64,000 nucleotides of DNA from a virus. Where the stretch lies: IMG/VR virus record IMGVR_UViG_3300042868_009486, positions 1 to 64,000 of that record. One strand, 5' to 3'. The translations under genes were made by a program, and so were the position numbers. Below are positions 31,462-38,303 of the stretch, one piece after another. Positions within the stretch are counted from its first letter, which is position 1, and each line of letters starts with the position of its first letter. Below the pieces are notes generated by a model. The model was not told where the DNA came from and did no database searches. It saw only the letters and a list, made by a program, of their open reading frames with translations.

Positions 31462-31464
31462 ATC

Positions 31465-31552
31465 AAGAGTATAGATTTAATTTACTCACTCATCATTACC
31501 GTTCATTTCATTCACTACATTCTTCGTTTCATAATTTAATTCTATACTCTTT
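31465..31552. repeat. Dispersed palindromic element R3
   Basis: 88 nt. Left arm AAGAGTATAGATTTAATT pairs almost perfectly with right arm AATTTAATTCTATACTCTT. The core differs from R1 and R4. Confidence 0.75.
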
Positions 31553-31580
31553 CCCCCCTCTCTTTATAAGGGGATTTTTA
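31553..31580 (+). terminator. Likely terminator
   Basis: C6 at 31553-31558 can pair with GGGG at 31570-31573 followed by ATTTTTA. Together with the R3 hairpin it should stop transcription. Confidence 0.5.
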
Positions 31581-31604
31581 TTTAAAAAAAACTTGACTTT
31601 TTCA

Positions 31605-31660
31605 TTGTAGATATGAGGAATATCACTATCTTTGTATTGTAATCATTTAACCCCCATCAC
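31605..31660 (+). promoter_or_regulatory. Host-type promoter with conserved 5' leader, copy 2
   Basis: TTG 31605-31607, 19-nt spacer, TATCTTTG 31627-31634. The next 26 nt (TATTGTAATCATTTAAC then CCCCATCAC) repeat the leader of the 14694 gene. Confidence 0.8.
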
Positions 31661-31663
31661 AAT

Positions 31664-32320
31664 ATGAAAAACCTTCTTTTAGTTGCTCTTGTTTCTTTAG
31701 TATCAATTGTTTCTTTTTCACAAAAACAAATAGGAGTTTCATTACTATATAATGGTAATTTACCAAAAGCGGCTTGGGGATTCTCAGTAGAGAAAACGGT
31801 AAAAAACTACACTATTTTCTTTGACTACAAAATCGGAGGAATGTTACCAGCTCAAGATAGAGTTAAAACATGGACAACTCCTGAAGAGACAAATTTTGAT
31901 AACTACTCATATGGTGTTACAGAGTGGGGTTCATATGTTTACGAATCATCAACAATCACAACAAGATACGGTACGGCAATTAAACCCTCATTGTTTAATA
32001 TTGGTGTTGGTAAAGAGATTATAACTGTCGGTAGTACAGATATTAGAATCAATTTAGGTTTAGGAGTGTGTAAAGAAAGACACCAATTAGTAAGAGAAAA
32101 TTCTTACTTTGATTTCCAACTTTATAATTTAGAATTAGTTGATTACCACGAGTCTTTCTCAGACTTAGATGTTTATTATCAAGTTGTTAGTGAAAAAAAC
32201 ACATACAAGTTAAATTTTACGGCAAATGTACTTTTCGAAAAATATGATATGTTTGTATATGGTTTTGGTTTTGACACTAAACCTATGGGTGTTAATCTAA
32301 TCTTTGGTTTAAAATTTTAA
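31664..32320 (+). CDS. Exported protein, probable outer-membrane beta-barrel
   Basis: 218 aa. Signal peptide MKNLLLVALVSLVSIVSFSQ, then amphipathic beta strands with aromatic residues (NYTIFFDYKIGG, IRINLGLGVCKERH, YKLNFTANVLFEKY) ending in MGVNLIFGLKF, a typical terminal beta-strand with a C-terminal Phe. It is untagged and expressed from a strong host-type promoter, so it could change the host surface during infection, for example by excluding other phages. The function is inferred only from the predicted location. Confidence 0.65.
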   Translation: MKNLLLVALVSLVSIVSFSQKQIGVSLLYNGNLPKAAWGFSVEKTVKNYTIFFDYKIGGMLPAQDRVKTWTTPEETNFDNYSYGVTEWGSYVYESSTITTRYGTAIKPSLFNIGVGKEIITVGSTDIRINLGLGVCKERHQLVRENSYFDFQLYNLELVDYHESFSDLDVYYQVVSEKNTYKLNFTANVLFEKYDMFVYGFGFDTKPMGVNLIFGLKF

Positions 32321-32321
32321 T

Positions 32322-32403
32322 AAGAGTATAGGATTAATTCATTCGGTTCATAGTCCTTCGTTATCACTACGGAATTCACCTCATAATTTAATTCTACACT
32401 CTT
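32322..32403. repeat. Dispersed palindromic element R4
   Basis: 82 nt. Left arm AAGAGTATAGGATTAATT pairs with right arm AATTTAATTCTACACTCTT. The core CATTCGGTTCATAGTCCT and GGAATTCACCTCATAATTT are shared with R1. Confidence 0.8.
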
Positions 32404-32504
32404 ATTATCGTCTATATAACCGATATCGTATATTATCGTTCATTTAACCGATATTCTATTACATCTCTATAAGAGATAAGTCCCATTAATTACCACATAT
32501 ACTT

Positions 32505-32589
32505 TATCGTAATGATCATTACACATTTTGTGTAACACATAATGTAGAATAGTATCGTAATGTACATTACTGTAATGGGGGTTACGATA
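32505..32589. promoter_or_regulatory. Cluster of three 18-bp operator/iteron-like sites
   Basis: TATCGTAATGATCATTAC (32505-32522) and TATCGTAATGTACATTAC (32553-32570) on the plus strand, and TATCGTAACCCCCATTAC on the minus strand (32589-32572). Each has the inner dyad GTAA...TTAC, two of them perfect 14-nt palindromes. Confidence 0.65.
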
Positions 32590-32766
32590 TACATGTATAG
32601 AAAATCTAATTCTTTATACATGATGAGGTTCTTATGTATAGATCGTATACATGATACACAACTTACCATTCGGTAAGTTACTACTTAGTAAGTTCCCCCC
32701 ATCTAAAGACAGGTCCCCCATTTCTTATGGTGTGGTTTAATGGTATGTTCTACTGTGGTATTCAGT

Positions 32767-32815
32767 TATATAAACTATCGTTATTAAAGGGAGTGAATAA
32801 GATCAGGAACATATA
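32767..32815. repeat. 49-nt direct repeat, copy 2
   Basis: Identical to 30652-30700. It lies inside the doubtful 32727 ORF. Confidence 0.85.
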
Positions 32816-33046
32816 CGAAGGGACTGTTGTTTTATATCATTGTTGTCAGGTTAAACCTGATATAAGTGATATGTTTAATATGTCCCACATATTACCACAA
32901 GTGTTGGGGACTGACTAAATGACACATAATTGGGGGTACATTAGGTCCCCTAATCGTTGGAAGAACTATAGGACTATCGTCTCCCGCCCACCCTCATCAT
33001 AAGAACACAAATTAGCTGGAAAATGTATATACCTAAAAAACTAGTC

Positions 33047-33073
33047 CTGTAGACCCCTACAGAGGGGATTTTT
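33047..33073 (+). promoter_or_regulatory. Attenuator-like pair of overlapping hairpins
   Basis: CTGTAG/CTACAG (33047-33052, 33057-33062) overlaps CCCCT/AGGGG (33054-33058, 33063-33067) followed by ATTTTTT. Only one can form, and the second is a terminator. Confidence 0.4.
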
Positions 33074-33296
33074 TAGGCTGATCATAGCAACAGAGGGGAT
33101 TGTGGTGGTAAATAGTGGTAGACCTGTGTGGTAAAAAGTGGGGAAAGGGATTGTCCCCTGTGTGAATCGTGACTGACATTTTGACAAAATCAAGAAAAAT
33201 ACAATAAATATTTATCAACAATTCCCCCCTGACATACTGTCACCCCCAATTTACTATTTAAAATGTATCAAATATTTATTAACATTAACGGTACAT

Positions 33297-33641
33297 ATGA
33301 ACGCAATAGAGAAATTTCTTAAAGAACAGTATACCCAATGTGTGGTAGAAGATAAGATGGGGATCAAATGTTTATTCAAACATAAGCAAGGACTCACAGA
33401 TGATGGGGTTGTATTTTTTGAGTTTGCAAAAAAGAAGTGGTCCAAGAAACCAATCCTTAGTAAAAGACAATTTGTAATTGTGGATGCAGACATGGGGGAT
33501 GTGTTACAGTTTTTAAATCAATACTATAACCTGTCAGAAAATGACTACCAAGAAATAAGATCACTCATAGTTAATATGAGTATAGAACATGTAGAGAAAT
33601 TCTTTAGTCCTGATGGGGAGGATCCAAGTCAACATCAGTAA
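33297..33641 (+). CDS. Protein of unknown function, short tag
   Basis: 114 aa. MNAIEKFLKEQ is a short tag-like leader. The late-type box 33273-33279 is 17 nt upstream. The body has KMGIKCLFKHKQGLTDDGV and an acidic VIVDADMGDVLQFL. The 3' end overlaps the minus-strand membrane gene at 33604. Confidence 0.55.
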   Translation: MNAIEKFLKEQYTQCVVEDKMGIKCLFKHKQGLTDDGVVFFEFAKKKWSKKPILSKRQFVIVDADMGDVLQFLNQYYNLSENDYQEIRSLIVNMSIEHVEKFFSPDGEDPSQHQ

Positions 33642-33777
33642 TAACATGACGACGAATGAATCCACTTACTTTAGAGGTGGGGAAATACTTAAGGGACATT
33701 AAACAAACCCCCATGAAGATAGAAGCTCCAATGACAATATAAGCGAACATAAGATTTATAAATAGAATTGTTTTCAT
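33604..33777 (-). CDS. 57-aa membrane protein
   Basis: From the ATG at 33777 (minus). MKTILFINLMFAYIVIGASI then FMGVCLMSL is one long hydrophobic span, followed by a basic and then acidic tail. The start sits in the dyad GTTTTCATA/TATGAAAAC (33770-33796). It overlaps the 3' end of the plus-strand 33297 gene, which weakens the call. Otherwise unknown. Confidence 0.4.
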   Translation of the reverse strand: MKTILFINLMFAYIVIGASIFMGVCLMSLKYFPTSKVSGFIRRHVITDVDLDPPHQD

Positions 33778-33907
33778 ACTATAAAGATATGAAAACATTT
33801 CGACAAGGACAAGAGGGTCCTTCACAAAAAGATGGGGATCCTTATATAAAAATATAAGGCAGGTTGGAGTCTACTCGGTCCCCCCCGATTAAAAAGGTTA
33901 CACTACA
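33642..33907. other. Intergenic stretch with a possible 22-codon remnant
   Basis: On the plus strand ATG 33789 opens MKTFRQGQEGPSQKDGDPY, ending at 33857. Its first six residues equal those of the 13091 protein, so it may be a tag remnant. GAGGGTCC and GGATCC hairpin segments and a C7 run (33881-33888 area) follow. No other gene is seen on the plus strand. Confidence 0.35.
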
Positions 33908-34019
33908 AAGGTATGGATTTTTTTTGACATGGCCTAATATTTATATAAGTAAAAAATAAAATTAAGGTATGGATTTTTTTTGACATGGCTTAATATTTAT
34001 ATAAGTAAAAAATAAAATT
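33908..34019 (+). repeat. 56-bp tandem duplication of a promoter
   Basis: Two 56-bp copies (33908-33963, 33964-34019) differing at one base. Each contains TTTTTTTTGACATGGC and a TATTTAT (33938-33944, 33994-34000). A doubled promoter for the 34039 gene. Confidence 0.85.
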
Positions 34020-34038
34020 AACATTAAAAAATAAAACA

Positions 34039-34302
34039 ATGAGAAGAAGATTAAATGAATCAGACATAGATCGTATAGTAAGTAGAGTATTGTCTGAACA
34101 AGTTGCCCCCACTAAAGAGTTGTCAGCATGTTGTAAATCTGCAGGGATCACTGTACCTATGGCTTGTACAGCAGGAGATCCTGGCAAATGTATTGAAGCT
34201 CTTTTAGAAATGGCATCTAAAGATCCTATGGGTGTGGGGATGAAAGCAATAACTGCAATGAACTGTATTAAGGATAAGAAGTTATCGCCTGTACAATACT
34301 AA
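34039..34302 (+). CDS. Small tagged Cys-rich protein
   Basis: 87 aa. Tag MRRRLNESDIDRIVSRVL then SEQ, expected cut LSE|Q. The body has SACCKSAGITVPMACTAGDP and AMNCIKDKK, five cysteines in 65 residues, suggesting a small disulphide or metal-bound fold. The promoter is tandemly duplicated (33908-34019), which suggests selection for high late expression. Confidence 0.65.
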   Translation: MRRRLNESDIDRIVSRVLSEQVAPTKELSACCKSAGITVPMACTAGDPGKCIEALLEMASKDPMGVGMKAITAMNCIKDKKLSPVQY

Positions 34303-34583
34303 TCACCATATAAAATACTTATTAACAATTGGGGGGTCTTATAGGTCCCCCTCTTTGTTTGGCATACCCCCCTCCCCTTAATAATTGGGGTCCCCCTCCC
34401 CCGTATCCCCCCTCTTTCTGACACTTTGACAGGGTCCAAAATGGGGGTCAATCCCCCTTGCAGAGTATAAGTTTTAAAAAAGGTAATATGGTCTTAAAAA
34501 ATATTTTGGGAAAAAATCTTTAAAAATCGGAATACCCCCTATACACTAAAAAAAAATTCCAGAAAATTTTGGGAAAATCGGAG
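34303..34583. other. Non-coding stretch with G-run/C-run hairpins
   Basis: No gene. Inverted G/C runs include GGGGG (34331-34335) with CCCCC (34347-34351), and a G5/C5 hairpin with a TCAAT loop (34443-34447, 34453-34457), separated by C-rich tracts. The first probably terminates the 34039 gene. The right end carries the conserved upstream element of the 34608 promoter. Confidence 0.5.
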
Positions 34584-34590
34584 TATTTAT
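34549..34590 (+). promoter_or_regulatory. Late-type promoter with conserved upstream element, copy 1
   Basis: A-run, TTCCAGAAAA, GGGAAAATCGGAG, then TATTTAT (34584-34590). The same 40-nt arrangement recurs at 35051-35094. Confidence 0.65.
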
Positions 34591-34607
34591 AACTAAAGAA
34601 ATATATT

Positions 34608-35051
34608 ATGAAACACTTATTAAATAATTTAAGTTCAGAGGAGAAAAATAGAATTCGTGAACAACACACAGGAGGAATTAAAGTTATGACTGAAAATTTC
34701 TCAAGATTATTAAATGCCAAACTTGGTAATGCAAAACCACTTATTTCAGAAGAAGAAGGGACAACTAATTTTGATAAGAATTATTTCATGAGTAAAAAGA
34801 CAGGAACTGTTAATTTTGATGATTATGGTTTCCCTACTACAGTTGACGGAATTCAAATAACTGATTATGATAATCAGTGGAAAAACAACTTTACGGTTAA
34901 AAATATCGGTGGCAGAGGGTTCCAAGGGGGTGACTACAAATGGACTTATAGTGATAAAGTTAGTTCAGGGGTCATGGCACCAGGACAAGAAAAACCAGGT
35001 ATATCAATAACCGATACTCAAAATCAAGTTGTAGGTACTCTACAATTCTAA
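34608..35051 (+). CDS. Protein with long PLISE-type tag
   Basis: 147 aa. The leader has two parts: MKHLLNNLSSEEKNRIREQ and FSRLLNAKLGNAKPLISEE. The second is the same kind as in the 39872 protein (VRPLISE). The expected mature part starts at about residue 51 (TTNFDKNYFM) and is beta-rich and Gly/Asn-rich (NNFTVKNIGGRGFQGGDYK), like small virion decoration or fibre proteins. The function is inference only. Confidence 0.65.
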   Translation: MKHLLNNLSSEEKNRIREQHTGGIKVMTENFSRLLNAKLGNAKPLISEEEGTTNFDKNYFMSKKTGTVNFDDYGFPTTVDGIQITDYDNQWKNNFTVKNIGGRGFQGGDYKWTYSDKVSSGVMAPGQEKPGISITDTQNQVVGTLQF

Positions 35052-35094
35052 AAAAAAAATTCCAGAAAAATTTTAGGAAAATCGGGGTATTTAT
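35051..35094 (+). promoter_or_regulatory. Late-type promoter with conserved upstream element, copy 2
   Basis: Repeats the A-run, TTCCAGAAAA and GGAAAATCGGGG spacing of 34549-34590, ending in TATTTAT at 35088-35094, 35 nt before the 35130 start. Confidence 0.65.
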
Positions 35095-35129
35095 ATTTAA
35101 ATCGTTAATAAACAAATAAAAAATATATT

Positions 35130-35405
35130 ATGAAAAACAAATTAACAGAAAGAGATTTATCACGTATCGTTAAACGTGTAATAAATGAGGGAGTATTCTC
35201 ACCAGGTGACTTAATTAATTTTCCTGATGGTACTTATCTTATGACAAAAATTGAACCTACTGACCAACCAAGTCAAAAAGGAAATTACTTTGTAAAAAAT
35301 GGTAATAGTATTGCTAATATAGTGATTGTTTCGGGTCAGGTTAAAAAGAAAGAAGACGGTAGTACTTCCCCTTATGGAAGTGGAATACTATATAAAGGTA
35401 AATAA
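35130..35405 (+). CDS. Small tagged protein
   Basis: 91 aa. Tag MKNKLTERDLSRIVKRVI then NEG, expected cut INE|G. The mature part of about 70 residues is beta-rich and Gly/Ser-rich (GDLINFPDGTYLMTKIEPT, SGQVKKKEDGSTSPYGSGI), SH3-like in flavour. Unknown role. Confidence 0.65.
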   Translation: MKNKLTERDLSRIVKRVINEGVFSPGDLINFPDGTYLMTKIEPTDQPSQKGNYFVKNGNSIANIVIVSGQVKKKEDGSTSPYGSGILYKGK

Positions 35406-35420
35406 AATAAGTTTAAATAA

Positions 35421-35654
35421 ATGGATGACTGTGAAGTAATTATTTCAAATATGGAATATGTTTTTAATGATTTTATGTCGTTTGTTAAAACTTCACCTGA
35501 AGAACAAAGTCCCGAAGATATGTACGATGACATACAATCAGAACTTGGAGGGTTCCTAGATATGGATGAAGAAATGGAGTGTGAAAATATTGACGAAGTG
35601 TATATGATTTATGATGAACTCATAAATGATTTTCGTTCATATGTCGGACTTTAA
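35421..35654 (+). CDS. Small acidic protein
   Basis: 77 aa, strongly acidic (EEQSPEDMYDDIQSELGGF, DMDEEMECENIDE). No tag. It follows the 35130 gene by 15 nt and is closed by the 35683 terminator. A DNA-mimic or chaperone-like acidic protein would fit, but there is no evidence for either. Confidence 0.55.
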   Translation: MDDCEVIISNMEYVFNDFMSFVKTSPEEQSPEDMYDDIQSELGGFLDMDEEMECENIDEVYMIYDELINDFRSYVGL

Positions 35655-35682
35655 TAATTAAAAAAATAAAGAACTATACATT

Positions 35683-35716
35683 AAAACCCTTCCTTCAACG
35701 GAGGGGTTTTCTTTTT
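35683..35716 (+). terminator. Rho-independent terminator
   Basis: Stem AAAACCCTTCC (35683-35693) / GGAGGGGTTTT (35700-35710) with a TTCAAC loop, then C and T6. Confidence 0.88.
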
Positions 35717-35748
35717 TATGTATAATATTTATATTTAAAATAAAACCT

Positions 35749-36432
35749 ATGAAAAAATTATTATTATTTATTGTTACCACAACTATGTTAATTGGTTGTA
35801 GTACGAAAACTGAAACTCTTGAAGACATTAAGTCTGATAAAATTGTGAAACTACACAAGGGATCATTTGCATTTTGTGGAGCATCATCTGCTGTTCCTAC
35901 GGGAAGAAAGATTGTTGTCCAAGGTGTTGAGTATAACGAGGGTTGTGCCATTTGTCCTGTGTTGGAGGGACCATCTTTATCCAACTTGGCTATGGAAGGT
36001 ATTAGTGATACTTATGGTAAGTTCAATGTGAACGATAATTTCCAAACTCCAAACGGAAAAAGTAATACTGTATGGTCTTTGTTTTGGTATTATGATTCAA
36101 CCACCACTATTCCCCAATTTAATCCATCTACTAAGAAGTGGGAAATGATGTCACCTAAAAATAGATCATTTGTGATTAATATGGATAAACCATCTACAAG
36201 TGAAAGTAATATGTTTGCAATGCCAGGTATCATCTTTGATACAACTTCTACAGGTATTGTGTTGGCAAAAGTTTATGGACCACTTAATGAAGCTGCGGTC
36301 CCATTGCGTAAAGCTGTACCTGTTAAAAACGGACAAACATCTGTTACGGCAGCAAAGATTGGTTTCCCTTTCCCTGTCGGAACCCCTATTCCTGTTTCAG
36401 AGTATAGTAAGGAACTACAGAAAAAACATTAA
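35749..36432 (+). CDS. Lipoprotein of unknown function
   Basis: 227 aa. Lipoprotein signal peptide MKKLLLFIVTTTMLIGCST with the lipobox LIGC (Cys17). The mature part includes FCGASSAVPTGRKIVVQG, a GCAICPVLEGPSLSN block with CxxC and several Gly/Pro turns. It is untagged yet preceded by a late-type box (35726-35732), so it is expressed with the virion genes and anchored in a host membrane. Superinfection exclusion or a lysis role would fit. Standalone unit between two terminators. Confidence 0.7.
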   Translation: MKKLLLFIVTTTMLIGCSTKTETLEDIKSDKIVKLHKGSFAFCGASSAVPTGRKIVVQGVEYNEGCAICPVLEGPSLSNLAMEGISDTYGKFNVNDNFQTPNGKSNTVWSLFWYYDSTTTIPQFNPSTKKWEMMSPKNRSFVINMDKPSTSESNMFAMPGIIFDTTSTGIVLAKVYGPLNEAAVPLRKAVPVKNGQTSVTAAKIGFPFPVGTPIPVSEYSKELQKKH

Positions 36433-36442
36433 TTAAACAACT

Positions 36443-36470
36443 AAACCCTACCTCATCGGTGGGGTTTTTT
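36443..36470 (+). terminator. Rho-independent terminator
   Basis: AAACCCTACC (36443-36452) / GGTGGGGTTT (36458-36467), loop TCATC, T run. Confidence 0.85.
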
Positions 36471-36493
36471 ATTTTCCCATATATTTATCTTAT

Positions 36494-36865
36494 ATGAAAA
36501 TCATTCTTACAGAATCTCAATATATAAAACTATTGGAATCCTCCGACAAGACTAATATTGTTGAACAAATCTTGGAAATGGAAGGTATTGAGTATGACGG
36601 TTGTGAATATGATGGAAGGACCCATGATAATTTTGGAAGAAACCATGACTCTGTTGTTTTTTATTTTAAATTTCCTAACGATTATAAGCATAGAAGTATT
36701 CGTTTTTTAACTAAAAATAATAAAGTTGTTAGTGTTTTAAGTTCATCAGATTTTAGAATTACTGATGGACTTAGATATATCCCTCGAAAAGTTTTAATGG
36801 ATTATTTTATTGAAAAGGGTAAAATACATTTGGAAAAAATATTACCTTTAGAATATCCCCGTTAA
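36494..36865 (+). CDS. Tagged protein of unknown function
   Basis: 123 aa. Tag MKIILTESQYIKLLES, late-type box 36482-36488 five nt before the ATG; the sequence around the box matches that of the 10257 gene. The body has GIEYDGCEYDGRTHDNFGR and basic stretches. TAATG coupling with 36865. Confidence 0.65.
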   Translation: MKIILTESQYIKLLESSDKTNIVEQILEMEGIEYDGCEYDGRTHDNFGRNHDSVVFYFKFPNDYKHRSIRFLTKNNKVVSVLSSSDFRITDGLRYIPRKVLMDYFIEKGKIHLEKILPLEYPR

Positions 36866-37242
36866 TGAAAAATGAAAAACTAATATCTTTACTTAAAAAA
36901 CTCTTTGAAAATAAGGAGTTTGAAATGACGCTCACAGACGTTGAACATGTTTATGATGGGTATAACAATGTCACGCAAGATGTTAACTATGAATTTAAAT
37001 TTCACGTTGTTGTTAGAAGTGTTGTTGGTAAGGGGGTAGAAGCTGTTGGTGATATGGATATTATTATTGATTCTATAACTAAAGATGGTGATGACTATTA
37101 TCCTGTTTGGGCCGATAGTGATTATGGTGATTCTATGTGGTATATTAATGAACTCGATGAAACGTTTTATCTTGATTATTTGGAAATTCTACCATTTAGT
37201 GTGTATACAACAATCTACGGTTATGATGAAGAAAGATTATAA
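36865..37242 (+). CDS. Small protein of unknown function
   Basis: 125 aa. The leader MKNEKLISLLKKLFENKE may be a tag ending in FEN. The body is beta-rich and acidic (YEFKFHVVVRSVVGKGVEA, DYGDSMWYINELDETF). Closed by a weak terminator at 37246. Confidence 0.6.
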   Translation: MKNEKLISLLKKLFENKEFEMTLTDVEHVYDGYNNVTQDVNYEFKFHVVVRSVVGKGVEAVGDMDIIIDSITKDGDDYYPVWADSDYGDSMWYINELDETFYLDYLEILPFSVYTTIYGYDEERL

Positions 37243-37245
37243 ATC

Positions 37246-37268
37246 CCCTCCCCTAAAGAGGGTTTTTT
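37246..37268 (+). terminator. Weak terminator
   Basis: CCCTC (37246-37250) / GAGGG (37258-37262) followed by T6. Confidence 0.6.
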
Positions 37269-37319
37269 ATTTTAAGATATATTTATATTTAAAATAAGCA
37301 AATAAAATAAAATTATATT

Positions 37320-37778
37320 ATGAAAAATATTTTAACAGAATCAGAAAAGAATGAAATTCTTGAAATGCATAGAAAGCATGGGTACAACAATTCTTTAAAT
37401 GAACAAGGTGAGGAGGAATCTACTAAAACTGCTTTGGAACAAGAAGTTGAGGAACTTGAAGCGTTAAAGATGGAATTGGAAAAAACTAAATCTCAGTTGG
37501 TCTCTAAAAAAGCAATCGTTGGTGGTACTTTAAGAATGAGACTTCGTAAAGCAGCACAAAGAAAAAGATTGAGACAAGAAAATAAAAAACTTGCTGCAGA
37601 TCTTGAAAGATTGGAAACAGACATTGCTAAATTGGAATCAGGCAAAGTTATTGATAGTGATACTGTTGAAACCGCTAAAGTAATCGGGGCTGCCATTGCA
37701 ACTTTAACTTTATATATTACGATGTTAAAAAAAGGAATTGTGGGAGCCATTAGTGATAAAATTGGACCTGAAAACTAA
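37320..37778 (+). CDS. Tagged coiled-coil membrane protein
   Basis: 152 aa. The leader MKNILTESEKNEILEMHRK ... SLNEQ (residues 1-29) is a long tag ending LNEQ. Residues 35-105 are a coiled coil with a very basic middle (RMRLRKAAQRKRLRQENKK). Residues 115-140 form one hydrophobic segment (AKVIGAAIATLTLYITMLK). Late-type box 37280-37286. The combination suggests a structural or tape-measure-like accessory protein. Confidence 0.65.
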   Translation: MKNILTESEKNEILEMHRKHGYNNSLNEQGEEESTKTALEQEVEELEALKMELEKTKSQLVSKKAIVGGTLRMRLRKAAQRKRLRQENKKLAADLERLETDIAKLESGKVIDSDTVETAKVIGAAIATLTLYITMLKKGIVGAISDKIGPEN

Positions 37779-37802
37779 CATTTATTCATTATAAAATAAT
37801 CG

Positions 37803-37828
37803 ACCCCATCATAAAGGTGGGGTTTTTT
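37803..37828 (+). terminator. Rho-independent terminator
   Basis: CCCCA (37804-37808) with TGGGG (37818-37822), extended by a flanking A-T pair, then T6. Confidence 0.8.
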
Positions 37829-37863
37829 ATTTTCCTTTATAAAAAAATAACTTATATTTAATT

Positions 37864-38043
37864 ATGACAAATCAGCAAAAAGCCGAACTTTATACACAGT
37901 TGATGTATGAACACACAAAAATACAAAATAAAATTTCTTCCATTAAGGGGGAATCCATTAATTTGAATGAACAACAACTTTTGCAAATTAGAGATTTGGA
38001 AAATAAATTAAGATTCCTTATGAATAAAGTATCTAAATTATAA
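37864..38043 (+). CDS. 59-aa coiled-coil protein
   Basis: MTNQQKAELYTQLMYEHTK then a heptad-like helix ending KLRFLMNKVSKL. No tag, no membrane span. It starts directly after a terminator and is followed without a gap by two small membrane genes. No promoter motif is clear (TTATATTTAATT precedes it). Confidence 0.55.
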   Translation: MTNQQKAELYTQLMYEHTKIQNKISSIKGESINLNEQQLLQIRDLENKLRFLMNKVSKL

Positions 38044-38124
38044 ATGGTTGATTCTGTTGTAATAGTTGGATTTATTATTGTTTACTCCATTTTTGTAATG
38101 GTGGCTCATTTTTTTAAAAAATAA
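38044..38124 (+). CDS. 26-aa membrane peptide
   Basis: MVDSVVIVGFIIVYSIFVM then VAHFFKK: a single hydrophobic span with a basic end. Its ATG directly follows the stop of the 37864 gene. Confidence 0.45.
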   Translation: MVDSVVIVGFIIVYSIFVMVAHFFKK

Positions 38125-38126
38125 TT

Positions 38127-38300
38127 ATGAATCGTTTAAAACCTCATCTCTTTTTGATCCTTCTTGTGGTCTTTATGTTTTTGGCCCTTATGGGGATTCC
38201 CTATTATGTAAAATATGTGAATGAAATATTTGGAGCCATTCTTGGGATGTTAATTTATTATCTCGGATTTAAGACATTAAAAGATACCTTTAATTTTTAA
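38127..38300 (+). CDS. 57-aa two-span membrane protein, holin-like
   Basis: MNRLKPHLFLILLVVFMFL, a short charged loop (KYVNE), then a second span (IFGAILGMLIYYLGF) and a charged tail. Two spans with a short loop and a length under 60 fit a class II holin, but small phage membrane proteins of other kinds look the same. It lies two nt after the 38044 gene and before a terminator. Confidence 0.55.
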   Translation: MNRLKPHLFLILLVVFMFLALMGIPYYVKYVNEIFGAILGMLIYYLGFKTLKDTFNF

Positions 38301-38303
38301 AAT

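Larger units (their letters stand above)
32404..33272. other. Long non-coding region rich in palindromes and repeats
   Basis: About 870 nt without a convincing gene. It holds a direct repeat AACCGATAT (32418-32426, 32446-32454), the three 18-bp operator-like sites listed separately, palindrome ATACATGTAT (32589-32598), hairpin ACTTACC/GGTAAGT (32661-32678) followed by ACTTAGTAAGT (32683-32693), the 49-nt repeat, and G- or C-runs. A 63-codon ORF at 32727-32918 contains the 49-nt repeat and is probably not real. The structure suits a replication origin or a control region. Confidence 0.55.

Noticed and set aside
28454-32403. Insertion sequence bounded by R1 and R4
   Set aside because: No transposase-like gene lies between the elements and no target-site duplication was recognised. 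A cassette or terminator role fits better.
32727-32918. 63-codon ORF (plus strand) in the 32.4-33.3 kb gap
   Set aside because: It contains the 49-nt repeat, has neither promoter class nearby, and its composition does not look coding. The sequence is better explained as repeats plus chance ORF.
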